The notes under the pieces are model-generated. The model saw nothing but the letters and a program-made list of their open reading frames with translations. It was not told the DNA's origin and did no database searches. A stretch of 64,000 nt of DNA from Symsagittifera roscoffensis (taxonomy: Eukaryota > Xenacoelomorpha > Acoela > Convolutidae). Both the position numbers and the translations under genes were made by a program. The stretch is taken from contig NC_087065.1 in the NCBI RefSeq assembly GCF_963678635.1, positions 24,263,254 to 24,327,253 on the forward strand, written 5' to 3'. Shown one piece after another: positions 54,152 through 63,913 of this stretch. Numbering within the stretch: position 1 is the stretch's first letter; every line of letters begins with the position of its first letter.

Positions 54152-54722
54152 CTCATTCCCGTCGTTTTTGTCGCGCGTGCCTCTCTTTCACCTAGCAGGC
54201 AGAATCCACTATCAAGTAGTCCTCATCATGCATGTCGGCCGGAATAAACCAGTCTTCTGATGAGGCATTGTGTGGCTTGATATTTTCGTAATGAGCTGCC
54301 CGTCCGGTGCTCAATCGATAAAATTGACCTCCTTGGTGCATTTCAGTTATTTAACTTTTCGGTTCCCTTTGGTGGAACTACCTCCTAGAAAACCCAGACA
54401 TAATCTCCGACTGAGTAAGATTTTGCATCCGCAGTCTTTTTTATAAAATCTCATTTTTTGTCTAATTTTGCGCCTGTTGCGTGTTCCTTCTGCACAGATC
54501 ATTGAGTTCCTGCAGCCTTCTGATCACATCACGCACGTACGTTTGCGGTGCCGTTTTCTTTCCTTCGAACTCAGGGTAGAAAAACGTTAAGAGAAGGGCT
54601 TTCTCGTGACCGGTTAACATACGGGCTTACTCCCGTGGTAGAGTGTTCGGTGCTGGTATAAGCGCCCGTTACTTGCGGCAAGTGCCTATCGCAGTCGTCC
54701 ATGTATCGAGAGCAATAAACCC
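54152..54722 (-). pseudogene. Gypsy-B integrase C-terminal domain, broken
   Basis: Frame pieces read MHQGGQFYRLSTGRAAHYENIKPH (the last strands of an SH3/chromo-like integrase end) and RDVIRRLQELNDLCRRNT further upstream, plus TGHEKALLLTFFYPEFEGKK. Stops separate them. Order and spacing match the part following the DDE core. Confidence 0.68.
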
Positions 54723-55052
54723 TCAACATTGCATCAACGTGCTTTCCTGCCTTTCAACTAGGCCATTCGTTTGTGGGTAATAAGTGGCCGAGTGGGCCTC
54801 TGTCACTTGTGACTTCTTCAATAACTCCTTTGTGAGATCACCGACGAATGCTTTGTCATTGTCTGATTGGATTGTGATTGGGCAGCCGTGTCTCGCTACC
54901 CACACATTTATCAAGTGATCGCACGTTTCTTCCGCTGATGCATTCATGCAGGGAGCTGCTTCTGCGTATTTTGCGAAATGATCAATCATCACCAGCACTT
55001 GATTATAGCCCGTGCCTGTCATGCATGTTTTCTGATGATCGATTTGCACCAC
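54723..55052 (-). pseudogene. Gypsy-B integrase catalytic core
   Basis: 110 residues with VQIDHQKT (first Asp), VLVMIDHFAKYAEAAP, TIQSDNDKAF (second Asp) and TYYPQTNGLVER (Glu), the D,D-35-E core of Ty3/Gypsy integrases that joins cDNA to host DNA. The family motif SDNGxxF appears as SDNDKAF. The core is intact here, but the flanking regions are broken. Confidence 0.88.
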
Positions 55053-55500
55053 CTCATTGAGTCCTGATGACTCTATTGACTGCAGAGGAAACCTCAGTTT
55101 CCTGGGGTCCTTCGCCTATTGACATGACAAGCATGCAGAGATCCACTTTTCACGTGCTTTTTTCAAGCCAGGCCAATCGAACCGCTTCTGTATCCGATTA
55201 TACACTTTGTCCACGGCTTGATAGCCATCTGATCATATGAACGAAAGAGCAATTCAGTTTGGTACAACTGTGGTAACACTATCGTATTACATTTGTAACG
55301 GACTTTGTACCCTTCCTTGCGTTTGCAGGCCACAATCCTTTCTTTATTCAAGTACGACAAGTCTCTTTAAATAAAATAGCTTTAGGATCTTATAGCTGCA
55401 TTCTTTCAAATCACCTTTGTCAGGTGCTCCGTTTCTGATCCATCTCTTTAGAATTTCGTCATTCCATCATTTCGCTGAACCCTTAAAAATCCAACAGTCT
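55053..55500 (-). pseudogene. Gypsy-B integrase zinc-binding region
   Basis: Frame 55163-55360 reads YLNKERIVACKRKEGYKVRYKC, VLPQLYQTELLFRSYDQM and YRSGSIGLA, which corresponds to the N-terminal integrase region (LP..lr..vl...HD) with the His lost. 55.36-55.50 kb is degraded. Confidence 0.65.
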
Positions 55501-56049
55501 TTACCTGGCTTTCAGATATGTCTTCATCACGTTTAGTTGTCCGCTAACTATCTCCGGTGCATGGGCATCGTCCATCAACTTAACACACCATACCTTTTTC
55601 AAAGGTGTCGCTTCTTGCACTGATGGTTCCAGGTTGGCACGGACGACTGTAGCATGCGGATGTAACCTAGTCGGACGTTTCGACACTGCTAATAACTCAA
55701 GCTCATCTGAGGCATTATCAACTACCGCACCCTCCTCATCGGAGGTATACCGGTCTCTGTCGGGGTCTTGATGCATTTCTCTATCCAGCCCGCGATGCTT
55801 CCATTCTACTAGCAAAAAATGAATCGCGAGTTCCGAGACGTCCGAAGTGGATCTACTTTCTGAGTCATTCTCCCAAGGCTGAGACTGCGAGTGATTACTT
55901 GAGCTGATGGATTCTGCATCATCGTCTTCTGATTTGTTTATGATGTTTCTCGACTCCCCGCACAGAATTTTGTCCCTTGGTCGCTCTGGAGTTGACTCCC
56001 CTGACATCATTCTGTCCCCTGGTCGCTTCGACATTGTCTTCCCGGACAA
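55501..56049 (-). pseudogene. Gypsy-B acidic linker between RNase H and integrase
   Basis: 182 residues rich in Ser, Asp, Glu and Arg (SKRPGDRMMSGESTPERPRD, KSEDDDAESISSSNHSQSQ) with a more ordered end (SKRPTRLHPHATVVRANLEP, VKLMDDAHAPEIVSGQLN). Such a long linker is unusual for Gypsy pol. No catalytic motif. Confidence 0.6.
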
Positions 56050-56690
56050 GCCATCCTGTCCGGGCCCGAAGGTGCATGACTCCCCGGATCCCTGGACAAA
56101 TTTTCGTCTCCGGATTAACAGTCCGAGCTCGGCTCGTACTCCTCCCTCGTCTCGATGAACTGAACTCCTCTCGTTACGCTGGATCTTAATTCAACACTGA
56201 CCACTTGAGCGGTTTGAGTAGCGAACAATTGTTGACACTCCATTTACGAAGTCTTGATAAGGACATCTTTCGGAATCGAACTCACTAACTGATTCACTAT
56301 CGATCGGCAATCCAGTTCAACTCCGACTCCGAATTGCTACTAGTCATTTCTCCGTTTTTTCGGTGATTGTCAATCTCTACATGGTATCCATCCATTCATG
56401 GTCATGCCGTTCAACCTCTCTGTCAAGCAGGTCACGGAGTTTCAGCCTTGTATAGCAGGGCTATGCTGTTGATACCCAACCTGGTCAGTTCTTGCTTCAC
56501 CAGGTTTGATCGACCTAGCAAATCCAATGGAACCGAATCACTTTTCGCCAACATTTGTATCTCAGCAGTCATTTCCACGGTATATTCGCGGTGTTCTGGT
56601 ATGGGGTGCCCGGACTTGTCAATTACTTGGTGATTGGCAGCTTGTCATAGGTTTCCTTATCCATAAACGAGAAACCATCCTTTATTTATG
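56050..56690 (-). pseudogene. Degraded Gypsy-B linker
   Basis: No long minus-strand frame; plus-strand frames here are shadows. Repeated cgg/gacaa-tcc motifs near 55.98-56.09 kb derive from the Ser/Arg/Pro-rich linker. Confidence 0.4.
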
Positions 56691-56691
56691 C

Positions 56692-57038
56692 CTAGTTAGC
56701 CCGCGTCTCCTCTAATTGCTCATAAAATTCAGTCTTTTTGCTTAGGCCGTCGACATTCTGGTGTTTGTCACAGGTTCGATGCTCTATGATCATGTGACGG
56801 CCGTCCAGACGCACGATCCTGCGACCAAGGTAGCTTTGGTCCATCGAATAAGTCTTCAGCCAGGCAAGAGGACGATTGTCTACACGCAATTTAAAGGGAG
56901 CACCCCTGAGTAGGCTCTGTATTTTTCAGCGAAAGTGATCACTGCGAAGATCTACGCCTTTGGTGCACCTTACTTCATTTCAGTGTCGCTCAGTTTCTTA
57001 CTTCCGTAAGCTTTTGGTCTGAGAACAGTCCCCCCATG
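56692..57038 (-). pseudogene. Gypsy-B RNase H C-terminal part
   Basis: Frame 56692-56889: VDNRPLAWLKTYSMDQSYLGR, RIVRLDGRHMIIEHRTCDKHQNVDGLSKKTEF. This is the last third of a Gypsy RNase H (TDHxxLxWL, ..H..N.DaLSR). The family Asp-His is Asp-Asn here. It connects to 57039-57341 through a broken stretch. Confidence 0.85.
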
Positions 57039-57341
57039 TCACTGCTGTTCTTGGTGAAGTATGCCCGATATCGCGACTACTGATGCATCTGTATCTAATA
57101 CAAACAACCCCTTTTCGGTCGGCGTATCGAGGACCGGAGCCTCGCAAAGTTCGCGCTTGATAATCTCAAAGGAGACCTGAGCCTCGTCAGTCCAGCTGAA
57201 ATTCTTACCCTTACTTCGCATCATTTTCTGCATGGGGTATATCTTGTCAGCATACCCTTTGATAAACTCTGGGTAGTAATTAGCGAGTCCGAGAAAGCTC
57301 GTTAATTGGGTGTCGGTCTTTGATGATTTCCATGTTAACAC
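57039..57341 (-). pseudogene. Gypsy-B RT thumb and RNase H start
   Basis: 100 residues: TQLTSFLGLANYYPEFIKGYADKIYPM, then FSWTDEAQVSFEIIKREL, APVLDTP, FVLDTDASVVAISGILHQ. The classic Ty3/Gypsy thumb-RNase H transition, with the first RNase H Asp in DTDAS. Confidence 0.9.
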
Positions 57342-57378
57342 AGCTTCAACCGCTTCGGTATCCGGTTTGACCCCGTGT

Positions 57379-57621
57379 TTATCTAGCCGCCCAGATACTT
57401 GATTGAGTCTCTCGGGAAGGTTTGCATTTCAGGCAGGCCTGTTTCATGCATGTAAAGACCTTATCTAGTCTCTTTATATGGTCCTCCAGCGATGATGTCG
57501 CAATGACCACCTCATCAACGTAACACACTATGAGGCTGCCATACTTTTTAGTTACAATCGTGAGTCCCTGAGTCATTAATTGTCGGAACTCAGCCGTCGC
57601 ATTGCATAGTCGAAACGACAT
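57379..57621 (-). pseudogene. Gypsy-B RT palm with YVDE catalytic box
   Basis: FRLCNATAEFRQLM then LIVCYVDEVVIATSSLEDHIKRLDKVF. The family motif is YVDD; the second Asp is Glu here and also in the second Gypsy-B copy (61421-61672). It ends after CLKCKPS with a small deletion relative to the second copy. Confidence 0.88.
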
Positions 57622-58156
57622 TCATTTCCACTGGTACAGCCCCAATTCACACGCGAAGCCTGCTTTCTCTGGATCTTGTTTTCTGAGGGGCACTTGCCAG
57701 AACGCAGAGCCCGAATCCAACGTCGCGAAAAATTTTGCATCTCCTAATTTGGAGAGGCTCTCGTCGATGCAGTGAATCGGGTATGCGTCCTTTATCGATA
57801 CCGCATTCAGTTAGCGGACATCACAACAAAAACTAAGTTGCCCCTTTTCTTTTTTGCTACGACCACGCCGCAAGTCCACGGGGACTTTGATCATGTCATA
57901 TTCCAATATTATTTCAATATCTTTTCCCCATGCTTCGGAATTGGGTGGGGTCATTCTCCTAGCTCCCTCCCTATGAGGTACCGAACCCTCTTCTATTTCT
58001 ATCTCATGTTCTACAAAATTGCAGCAGCCTATATCAGCCTTGTGCTTCGAAAAAATCTGCTTTCCAGTCCAACACAGCTCTGAGCGAGTCTAGCTCCTTG
58101 TCTGATAATTTAAATCTCAAGTGCTCTATCTCAGGTAGAACCGGCTTGCTTGATGC
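57622..58156 (-). pseudogene. Gypsy-B RT fingers, frameshifted
   Basis: DNA homologous to 61673-62110, where the protein is readable; here single-base changes open other frames and break the RT start. The 103-codon plus-strand frame is a shadow. Confidence 0.7.
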
Positions 58157-58614
58157 TTATTCTGTTTCTGTTGGTCTCTCAGGAAAATTTGAGCAACTAG
58201 ACAGCCCATCGTCTGTCTCTGATTTCATTGAAAACATTTTATCCAAAGACTTCAGTTCTTGGTTGGCGTGTAAAGGACATTCAGTTAATTCAAATTTCTT
58301 GAAGTTCTCCAGACTCCGATACTCTGTGCTCGGAGGCAATGCATAACCAAGTTTCTTGTCTCGTTGTTTCTTCACCATTGCTGCCTCTGTGTTCAACAAC
58401 ACACTCACACAAAGTCCGCTCTGAGTGAGTGAGAAGCTTATTCCTAAATTAGCTGAGCTTTTACTGTTTGGGTTGGGAACCAGACACACCTGTCTGTCGC
58501 TACTAAGCTCATTCAGGTTCCTCATCCTAAATTCGGTATTACAGCCTGATGTGGTTTTAACCTAACCTTCGGATCCAGGAAAATTGGCACCTTTCCTTGG
58601 TTAATCAGGACTTT
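58157..58614 (-). pseudogene. Gypsy-B protease-RT spacer
   Basis: Frame 58157-58525 (122 residues): NELSSDRQVCLVPNPNSKSS, LSLENFKKFELTECPLHANQE-like helix, KSLDKMFSMKSETDDGLSS. Same as 62063-62514 in the second copy. Linker between retropepsin and RT; no catalytic motif. Confidence 0.65.
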
Positions 58615-59068
58615 TTAAATTGGTTTCTTTTCATATTTTCTCTCTAGGTCCTTGATTCTTATCAACCCGTCGTTGAGGTCAATCGTGACATCGAAGTTGC
58701 GCACAAAATCCCGTCCTAGGATGAACTGATTGGACTCATCAAGATTCTCGACGACCAGGAAACTCACCCAGAGATGCCTCTCTCCTAGCTGCAACGAGAT
58801 GATGGGGACTCTTCCGGTCACGAATATTGCACGCATATTAGCCGCTGCCAGTTTGATATTAGTCGAATCAGATCCAACCTATCAAAACGCATGTCTGTCC
58901 AGTGCTCCCAGGCATGACACTGATCACTGCTCCGGTGTCTAGAAGTCTCTTCACGAAGAGTTGTCTACCCTGCACGTCTAGTACATGCGCGGCCAGATCT
59001 GCTCCACAGCCTATGTGGACTGCGTCTTGTTCGAGCACGGCGTTGAGTCTGATTCGTCGGATCTGGAG
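58615..59068 (-). pseudogene. Gypsy-B retropepsin, copy 1
   Basis: 58615-58836: VPIISLQLGERHLWVSFLVVEN, then FILGRDFVRNFDVTIDLNDG, the C-terminal protease half. 58837-59068 matches the DNA coding the DTGA active-site region in copy 2, but with changes. Homology to copy 2 stops at about 59068, after tctgattcgtcggatc. Confidence 0.8.
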
Positions 59069-59334
59069 CTAGGACGTATTCACGGGGACGTCACAGCTAG
59101 GTCACTATTCACTCAGCTGAGCAGTTACTAATTTTCCTTTTCACCGAACGGCTGAGTAAACACGCTGAGAACTTCGATTTTTAAAATTCGATTTCAAAAT
59201 TAAAAATAATTTAATTGTTTTTTATTTTTTTAATAAAATTTATAAAATTCCCACTAACCGCTTATCATGGGTTAGTTCAGTCCCCTAAAGTCCAGTCGAA
59301 TTCCTTTTTTTCACCTTTATGCTGCGTCAAGATG
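59069..59334. other. Junction DNA between Gypsy-B copy 1 and non-LTR fragment
   Basis: AT-rich, no frame. Contains ctcagctgagcagttac and an atttttaaaattcgatttcaaaatt stretch. Origin unknown. Confidence 0.4.
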
Positions 59335-59838
59335 AGGAAAAACAACGAAACGTACAAGAAAAGATTGCTTAAAACCTTCAGTACTGATAAATTGGATTAG
59401 ATGTGATTGTTGTTCTAGTTGCTATCATATCAGTTGTGTAAATATTTCTCTTAGCGACTCTAGGAAAACCCAATGGTTTCATCGTCCTTTATGCGTTGGT
59501 GTAAAATCTGTTATTGAATCAACAATATGGTTATGATTTAGTGCTAGACAATAATGTTAATACAGCCATCTCAAATGTCCGAGTACTCAAGAGAGTACCA
59601 AAAGACTCGCGTGTTCCATTGGCGGAAAGTCTGTCGGACAAAATAGATGACCTCGTCTACAATGTAGAAGATGTTACAAAATGGCTAATTTTTTTTACGT
59701 CGTACTTGTTTTTTTTGGAGCAACCGAAAAGAAGTAGACGCAAACAGACCACAAGCATGAGCTCTTTGATATATAAAAACAATTCGAGCAAATGACGTAT
59801 CACTTCCAAAAACCCATTCCCATGTTTCAAGCCCGCCT

Positions 59839-60273
59839 TTGAGTGACCTTGAGCAGAGAACAAAGCTAATAAGTAGTAAGCTCGATGAAGGAAATGTAAA
59901 GGGAGGAATAAGGCTTGCTGTTTCGGATGACAAAATTGCTCCTTTTTCAACTGATAACTACCCAAAATTGTTGGCTAAGCACCCTCAGCAAGCCAAATTT
60001 GCAGCAACAAATCCAGAAATATTGGATAGTTTTTTCGTAACCAATTTTTATCTAAACAAAGTGATAATGTCCTTTCCGAACGGATCAGCAGCAGTTCCTG
60101 ATGAAATAGTTCCTCAAATTTTTAAAGAGCTTGTTAGTAAGTCAAATGGCAGTGCAGGACTTAAACTTCTGAAGTCGCTTATTAAGCTGATAAACCTCAT
60201 TGGAGATGGCAAAATACCCGAATCCCTAAGATCTTTCTTTTTTGGCGCAAAGCTTATTGCCCTCATAGGTTGA
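59839..60273 (+). pseudogene. LINE RT N-terminal region
   Basis: 144 residues. LDEGNVKGGIRLAVSDDKIAPF, then the NGSAAVPDEIVPQ segment (GPDGI in typical LINE RTs, here VPDEI) and IGDGKIPESLRSFFFGAKLIAL, the first fingers strands. Closed by a stop where the next block (AIGNTLRRVASNAL) continues in another frame. Confidence 0.85.
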
Positions 60274-60535
60274 CACTGATTGCCATAGGCAACACGCTGA
60301 GACGTGTCGCGTCTAATGCGCTGGAAGCAAGGCCCTCTCCGAGCGACAAAATTTTATCGGAAATGTACAGGTAGGATGCGGTACCAAACGAGGAGCAGAA
60401 ATAGCTGCACATTCGTTTCGAAACCTAAATGAACGCGACGACAATCCAAGATGCACTGTTGTAGATTTTAAGAATGCCTTTTACTCTCTAAATAGAGAAA
60501 CAAGGCTGAAACATGTTTATACAAATCGCCACGAA

Positions 60536-60781
60536 TTGTATAATTACACCCATTGCGCGTATGTTAAACCTAGTTACCTTTTTTACGGAAGCGCTATAAA
60601 AATGTCAGGAGACGGAATTCAGCAAGGTGATCCTGAAGCCCCACCCCCTTTTGCGGAAACAATTCGCTTATTCAAACAGTTGGAGTCGAAAATTAACATC
60701 TGCCGTTTAGATGATGGAAATTTAGCCGACGACTATAAGGTAGTACTCCGGGACCTTAAAAACATTCTGAAATCGGAATAA
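60536..60781 (+). pseudogene. LINE RT catalytic palm, motifs B and C
   Basis: 81 residues with IQQGDPEAPPPFAETI (motif B) and RLDDGNLADDYKVVLRDLK (motif C, both Asp intact but preceded by Arg-Leu rather than Tyr-Leu). Preceded by YNYTHCAYVKPSYLFYGSA. Confidence 0.88.
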
Positions 60782-61223
60782 AATCACGGCCTGAGCTTGA
60801 ACACTAAGAAGTGCAAATTTTGTTTTTTGGGACCGACTACTAGTACACAGTATAATTCAATTTTAACACAATTTCAAAAAATATGCCCCAAAAAAAAATA
60901 AAAACAAAAGAAGAACTCCTCATTTTAGGATCTCCAATCGGCGAACTTTGCCAAATAGAATTGTTCGAGAAAAAAAATAGAGAGCTTGAAAATTCTTGGA
61001 TGTCATTGACAAACTGGACGCCCATTATGGTTTTTACCTCCTGAAAAGTTGCTTTAGCATGCCAAAACTCCTATAAATTTTGCGTACGAGGCCTTGTTTT
61101 TTGCAAAATGATTTTTTGAAACGCTACGACAGATTACTAAGAAATTTGTTATGCAAGGTCACTAACGTGAAAATGGATGATAACCAGTTTTTATAAGCAG
61201 TTCTCCCGGCAGCTAAAAGTGGT
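60782..61223 (+). pseudogene. LINE RT thumb region, degraded
   Basis: Plus-strand pieces (LNTKKCKFCFLGP, then LLILGSPIGELC) follow motif C in broken frames; LGSPIG matches the conserved primer-grip-like block of LINE RTs. The minus-strand frame at 60840-61025 is a shadow. Confidence 0.6.
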
Positions 61224-61420
61224 TTGGGCGTTTCTTCCGCTCGTCAACTCGCTTTACCCGCTTTCTTAGCCTCAGTAGTAGGAGCAAAAGATGCCTTGAG
61301 CGAAATCTTTGGTTTGGAGCATGTGGATGGAACCTATGATGATGCGCTTAAACGGTGGTTTGAACTTGGAAAAATTGAAATGGCTCCGGAAAATGATATC
61401 CAAAAAGACCCCGTGTTTAT

Positions 61421-61672
61421 CTAGCCGCCCAGATACTTGATTGAGTCTCTCGGGATTTCGCACTTGGAAGGTTTGCATTTCAGGCAGGCCTGTTTCATGC
61501 ATGTAAAGACCTTATCTAGTCTCTTTATATGGTCCTCCAGCGATGATGTCGCAATGACCACCTCATCAAAGTAACACACTATGAGGTTGCCATACTTTTT
61601 AGTTACAATCGTGAGTCCCTGAGTCATTAATTGTCGGAACTCAGCCGTCGCATTGCATAGTCGAAACGACAT
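61421..61672 (-). pseudogene. Gypsy-B copy 2 RT palm with YFDE box
   Basis: FRLCNATAEFRQLM, LIVCYFDEVVIAT, LDKVFTCMKQACLKCKPSKCE, IKYLGG. As in copy 1, the second catalytic Asp is Glu. It is contiguous in DNA with the fingers frame at 61673-62005. Confidence 0.9.
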
Positions 61673-62005
61673 TCATTTCCACTGGTACAGCCCCAATTCA
61701 CACGCGAAGCCTGCTTTCTCTGGATCTTGTTTTCTGAGGGGCACTTGCCAGAACGCAGAGCCCAAATCCAACGTCGCGAAGAATTTTGCATCTCCTAATT
61801 TGGAGAGGCTCTCGTCGATGCAGTGAATCGGGTATGCGTCATTTATCGTTACCGCATTCAGGTAGCGGAAATCACAACAAAACCTAATTTGCCCCCTTTC
61901 TTTTTTGCTACGACCACGCCGCAAGTCCACGGGGACTTTGATCATGTCATATTCCAATATTATTTCAATATCTTTTCCCCATGCTTCGGACTTGGGTGGG
62001 GTCAT
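61673..62005 (-). pseudogene. Gypsy-B copy 2 RT fingers and palm start
   Basis: 110 residues: SKKERGQIRFCCDFRYLNAVT, DAYPIHCIDESLSKLGDAKFF, ATLDLGSAFWQVPL (motif A; Asp present), AGFACELGLYQWK. Textbook Ty3/Gypsy RT. It joins the palm frame with only the Met codon between, so RT is continuous over about 190 residues. Confidence 0.92.
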
Positions 62006-62062
62006 TCTCCTAGCTCCCTCCCTATGAAGGTACCGAACCCTCTTCTATTTCTATCTCATGTT

Positions 62063-62603
62063 CTACAAAACTGCAGCAGCCTTCATCAGCCTTGTGCTTC
62101 GAAAAAAGTCTGCTTTCCAGTCCAACGCAGCTCTGAGCGAGTCTAGCTCCTTTGAGCAACTAGACAGCCCATTGTCTGTCTCTGATTTCATTGAGAACAT
62201 TTTATCAAAAGACTTCAATTCTTTTATCCCTTTTAATATGCATTCTTGGTTGGCGTGTAAAGGACATTCAGTTAATTCAAATTTCTTGAAGTTCTCCAGA
62301 CTCCGATACTCTGTGCTCGGAGGCAATGCATAACCAAGTTTTTTTGCCTCGTTGTAATCTTCACCGTTGCTGCCTCTGTGTTCAACAACACAGTCACATA
62401 CAATCCGCTCTGAGTGAGTGAGAAGCTTTTTCCTAAATTAGCTGAGCTTTTACTGTTTGGGTTGGGAACCAGACACACCTGTCTGTCGTTACTAAGCTCA
62501 TTCAGGTTCTTCATCCCAAATTCGGTATTACAGCCTGATGTGGTTTTAACCTAACCTTCGGATCCAGGAAAGTTGTCACCTTTGCTTGGTTAATCAGGAC
62601 TTT
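62063..62603 (-). pseudogene. Gypsy-B copy 2 protease-RT spacer
   Basis: Frames 62272-62514 and 62063-62326 correspond to 58157-58525 with one frameshift near 62.34 kb. Includes ECILKGIKELKSFDKMFSMK, part of which is deleted in copy 1, and the RT-proximal SLRAALDWKADFF segment. Confidence 0.65.
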
Positions 62604-63148
62604 TTAAATTGGTTTCTTTTCAAATTTTCTCTCTAGGTCCTTGATTCTTATCAACCCGTCGTTGAGGTCAATCGTGACATCGAAGTTGCGCACAAAATCC
62701 CGTCCTAGGATGAACTGATCGGACTCATCAAGATTCTCGACGACCAGGAAACTCACCCAGAGATGCCTCTCTCCTAGCTGCAACGAGATGATGGGGACTC
62801 TTCCGGTCACGAATATTGCACGCATATTAGCCGCTGCCAGTCTGATATTAGTCGAATCAGATCCGACCTATCAAAACGCATGTCTGCCCAAGTGCTCCCA
62901 GGCATGACACTGACCACTGCTCCGGTGTCTAAAATTCTCTTCACGGAGAGTTGTCTACCCTGCACATCTAGTACATGCGCGGCCAGATCTGCTTCACAGC
63001 GTATGTGGACTGCGTCTTGTTCGAGCACGGCGTTGAGTCTGATTCGTCGGATCCTAAGCTCTTCTCGAATGACGTAGATCTGGCCTACCTGGTCACTTGC
63101 ATTGGTCACGTGAGCATTAGTGTAAGTGTTTATGCCGTCCACATTCAT
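62604..63148 (-). pseudogene. Gypsy-B copy 2 retropepsin
   Basis: 62807-63148 contains RQLSVKRILDTGAVVSVMPGSTW, the DTGA active site with catalytic Asp present. 62604-62825 contains VPIISLQLGERHLWVSFLVVEN and ILGRDFVRNFDVTI. The two overlap by a frameshift near 62.82 kb. The N-terminal part holds a linker (QIYVIREELRIRRIRL). Apart from that shift, this is the best-preserved protease. Confidence 0.88.
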
Positions 63149-63399
63149 GAGAAATGGATTGGGAACCAGAACGTGATCTCGGACGGTTCGCTCAAGTTCT
63201 TCACCACCTGATGGCCCGCAACCGATATGATCGACATTTTTTTAGTCTGCCCTCTTGTCATGCCGAAGGTCTTCCCCGGGATGACATTCAACTTTAGACC
63301 CTGCTTCTTGGGTTTCTGGTTGTCCTCTTCTTTCGTTGTTCTCCCTAGAATGTCAAGTTTCTCGCGCAGTTCTGTGTTCTCCAACTCAGACCTTTTCAT
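63145..63399 (-). pseudogene. Gypsy-B gag end: helical segment and linker to protease
   Basis: 84 residues: SELENTELREKLDILGRTTKEED (coiled coil), KKQGLKLNVIPGKTFGM, then a hydrophobic end. Lies between the zinc-knuckle frame and protease; overlaps the former by a phase shift. Confidence 0.65.
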
Positions 63400-63901
63400 G
63401 CTCTACTTCTTTCGTAGCCAACTCTTGCTGAACGTTCTCTAATGCGGTCCGTGCCGCTAGGCCATAATTCACTTTGAGCGCACCCGCTGACTCTGCCTCC
63501 AGGCTCGAGTCAATCGCGTCATCAGTTAAGGTCTTCCCTTTCTTGGTCGTGAATGTGCCTGGTGTCACCTCTTTCTTCCGCGATTCGGCTTCATTCATCA
63601 GGTGTGCTCGGCTAGCCTTGACCCTTGAAGGCGCCTCTTCATGGCGGAGATGCTTCGCGTCCATTACTGCATCCCAGAGTTGAGTGCAATCCAACTTGAA
63701 ACGTCCCTCCAAATTTGAGAAGAAGCATCTCGGTCCATGTTTCATTATCAGCCCTCTCACATACTCTTCGTGGTCCTCGTCGGCTGCATGGACGTCGTCA
63801 AGAAAGTAGCCTATCGCCTTCATATTTTGCTTGTGAGTAGAACAGGCTGAAACATGGTGGTCCATCGAACCACAATTCGCACATGACTGCCTGTTATCCA
63901 T
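63386..63901 (-). pseudogene. Gypsy-B gag nucleocapsid with zinc knuckle
   Basis: 171 residues. Residues 7-20 read CANCGSMDHHVSAC, a CCHC knuckle (C-x2-C-x4-H-x4-C). A second Cys-containing segment, RCFFSNLEGRFKLDC (residues 57-71), looks like a decayed knuckle that has lost its second Cys and its His. The rest is charged and helical (RVKASRAHLMNEAESRKKE, ENVQQELATKEVEH). The true start lies in or past the gap. Confidence 0.82.
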
Positions 63902-63913
63902 GTCGTCACGAGG

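Larger units (their letters stand above)
59335..61407 (+). mobile_element. Non-LTR (LINE-type) retrotransposon fragment
   Basis: Plus-strand RT pieces in order: 59335-59835 N-terminal pieces (MRKNNETYKKRLLKTFS, LSDSRKTQWFHRP); 59839-60273 (LISSKLDEGNVKGGIRLA, FPNGSAAVPDEIVPQIFKEL, GAKLIAL); 60.28-60.53 kb broken but with GCGTKRGAEIAAHSFRNL and VDFKNAFYSLNRE (motif A Asp); 60536-60781 (GIQQGDPEAPPPFAETIR, CRLDDGNLADDY, the xLDD box); and 61224-61424 (SSARQLALPAFLASVVGAK). Order and motifs are those of LINE RTs. It ends exactly where Gypsy-B DNA resumes (cccgtgtttatctag). Confidence 0.85.
61408..63913 (-). mobile_element. Gypsy-B copy 2, RT to gag
   Basis: Second, independent copy of the Gypsy-B 5' half, about 95% identical to 57.38-59.07 kb and extending further upstream into gag. 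Truncated at 61408 by junction with the LINE fragment and at 63913 by the assembly gap. Copy-specific indels are at 61456-61469 and near 62.16-62.24 kb. Confidence 0.88.
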
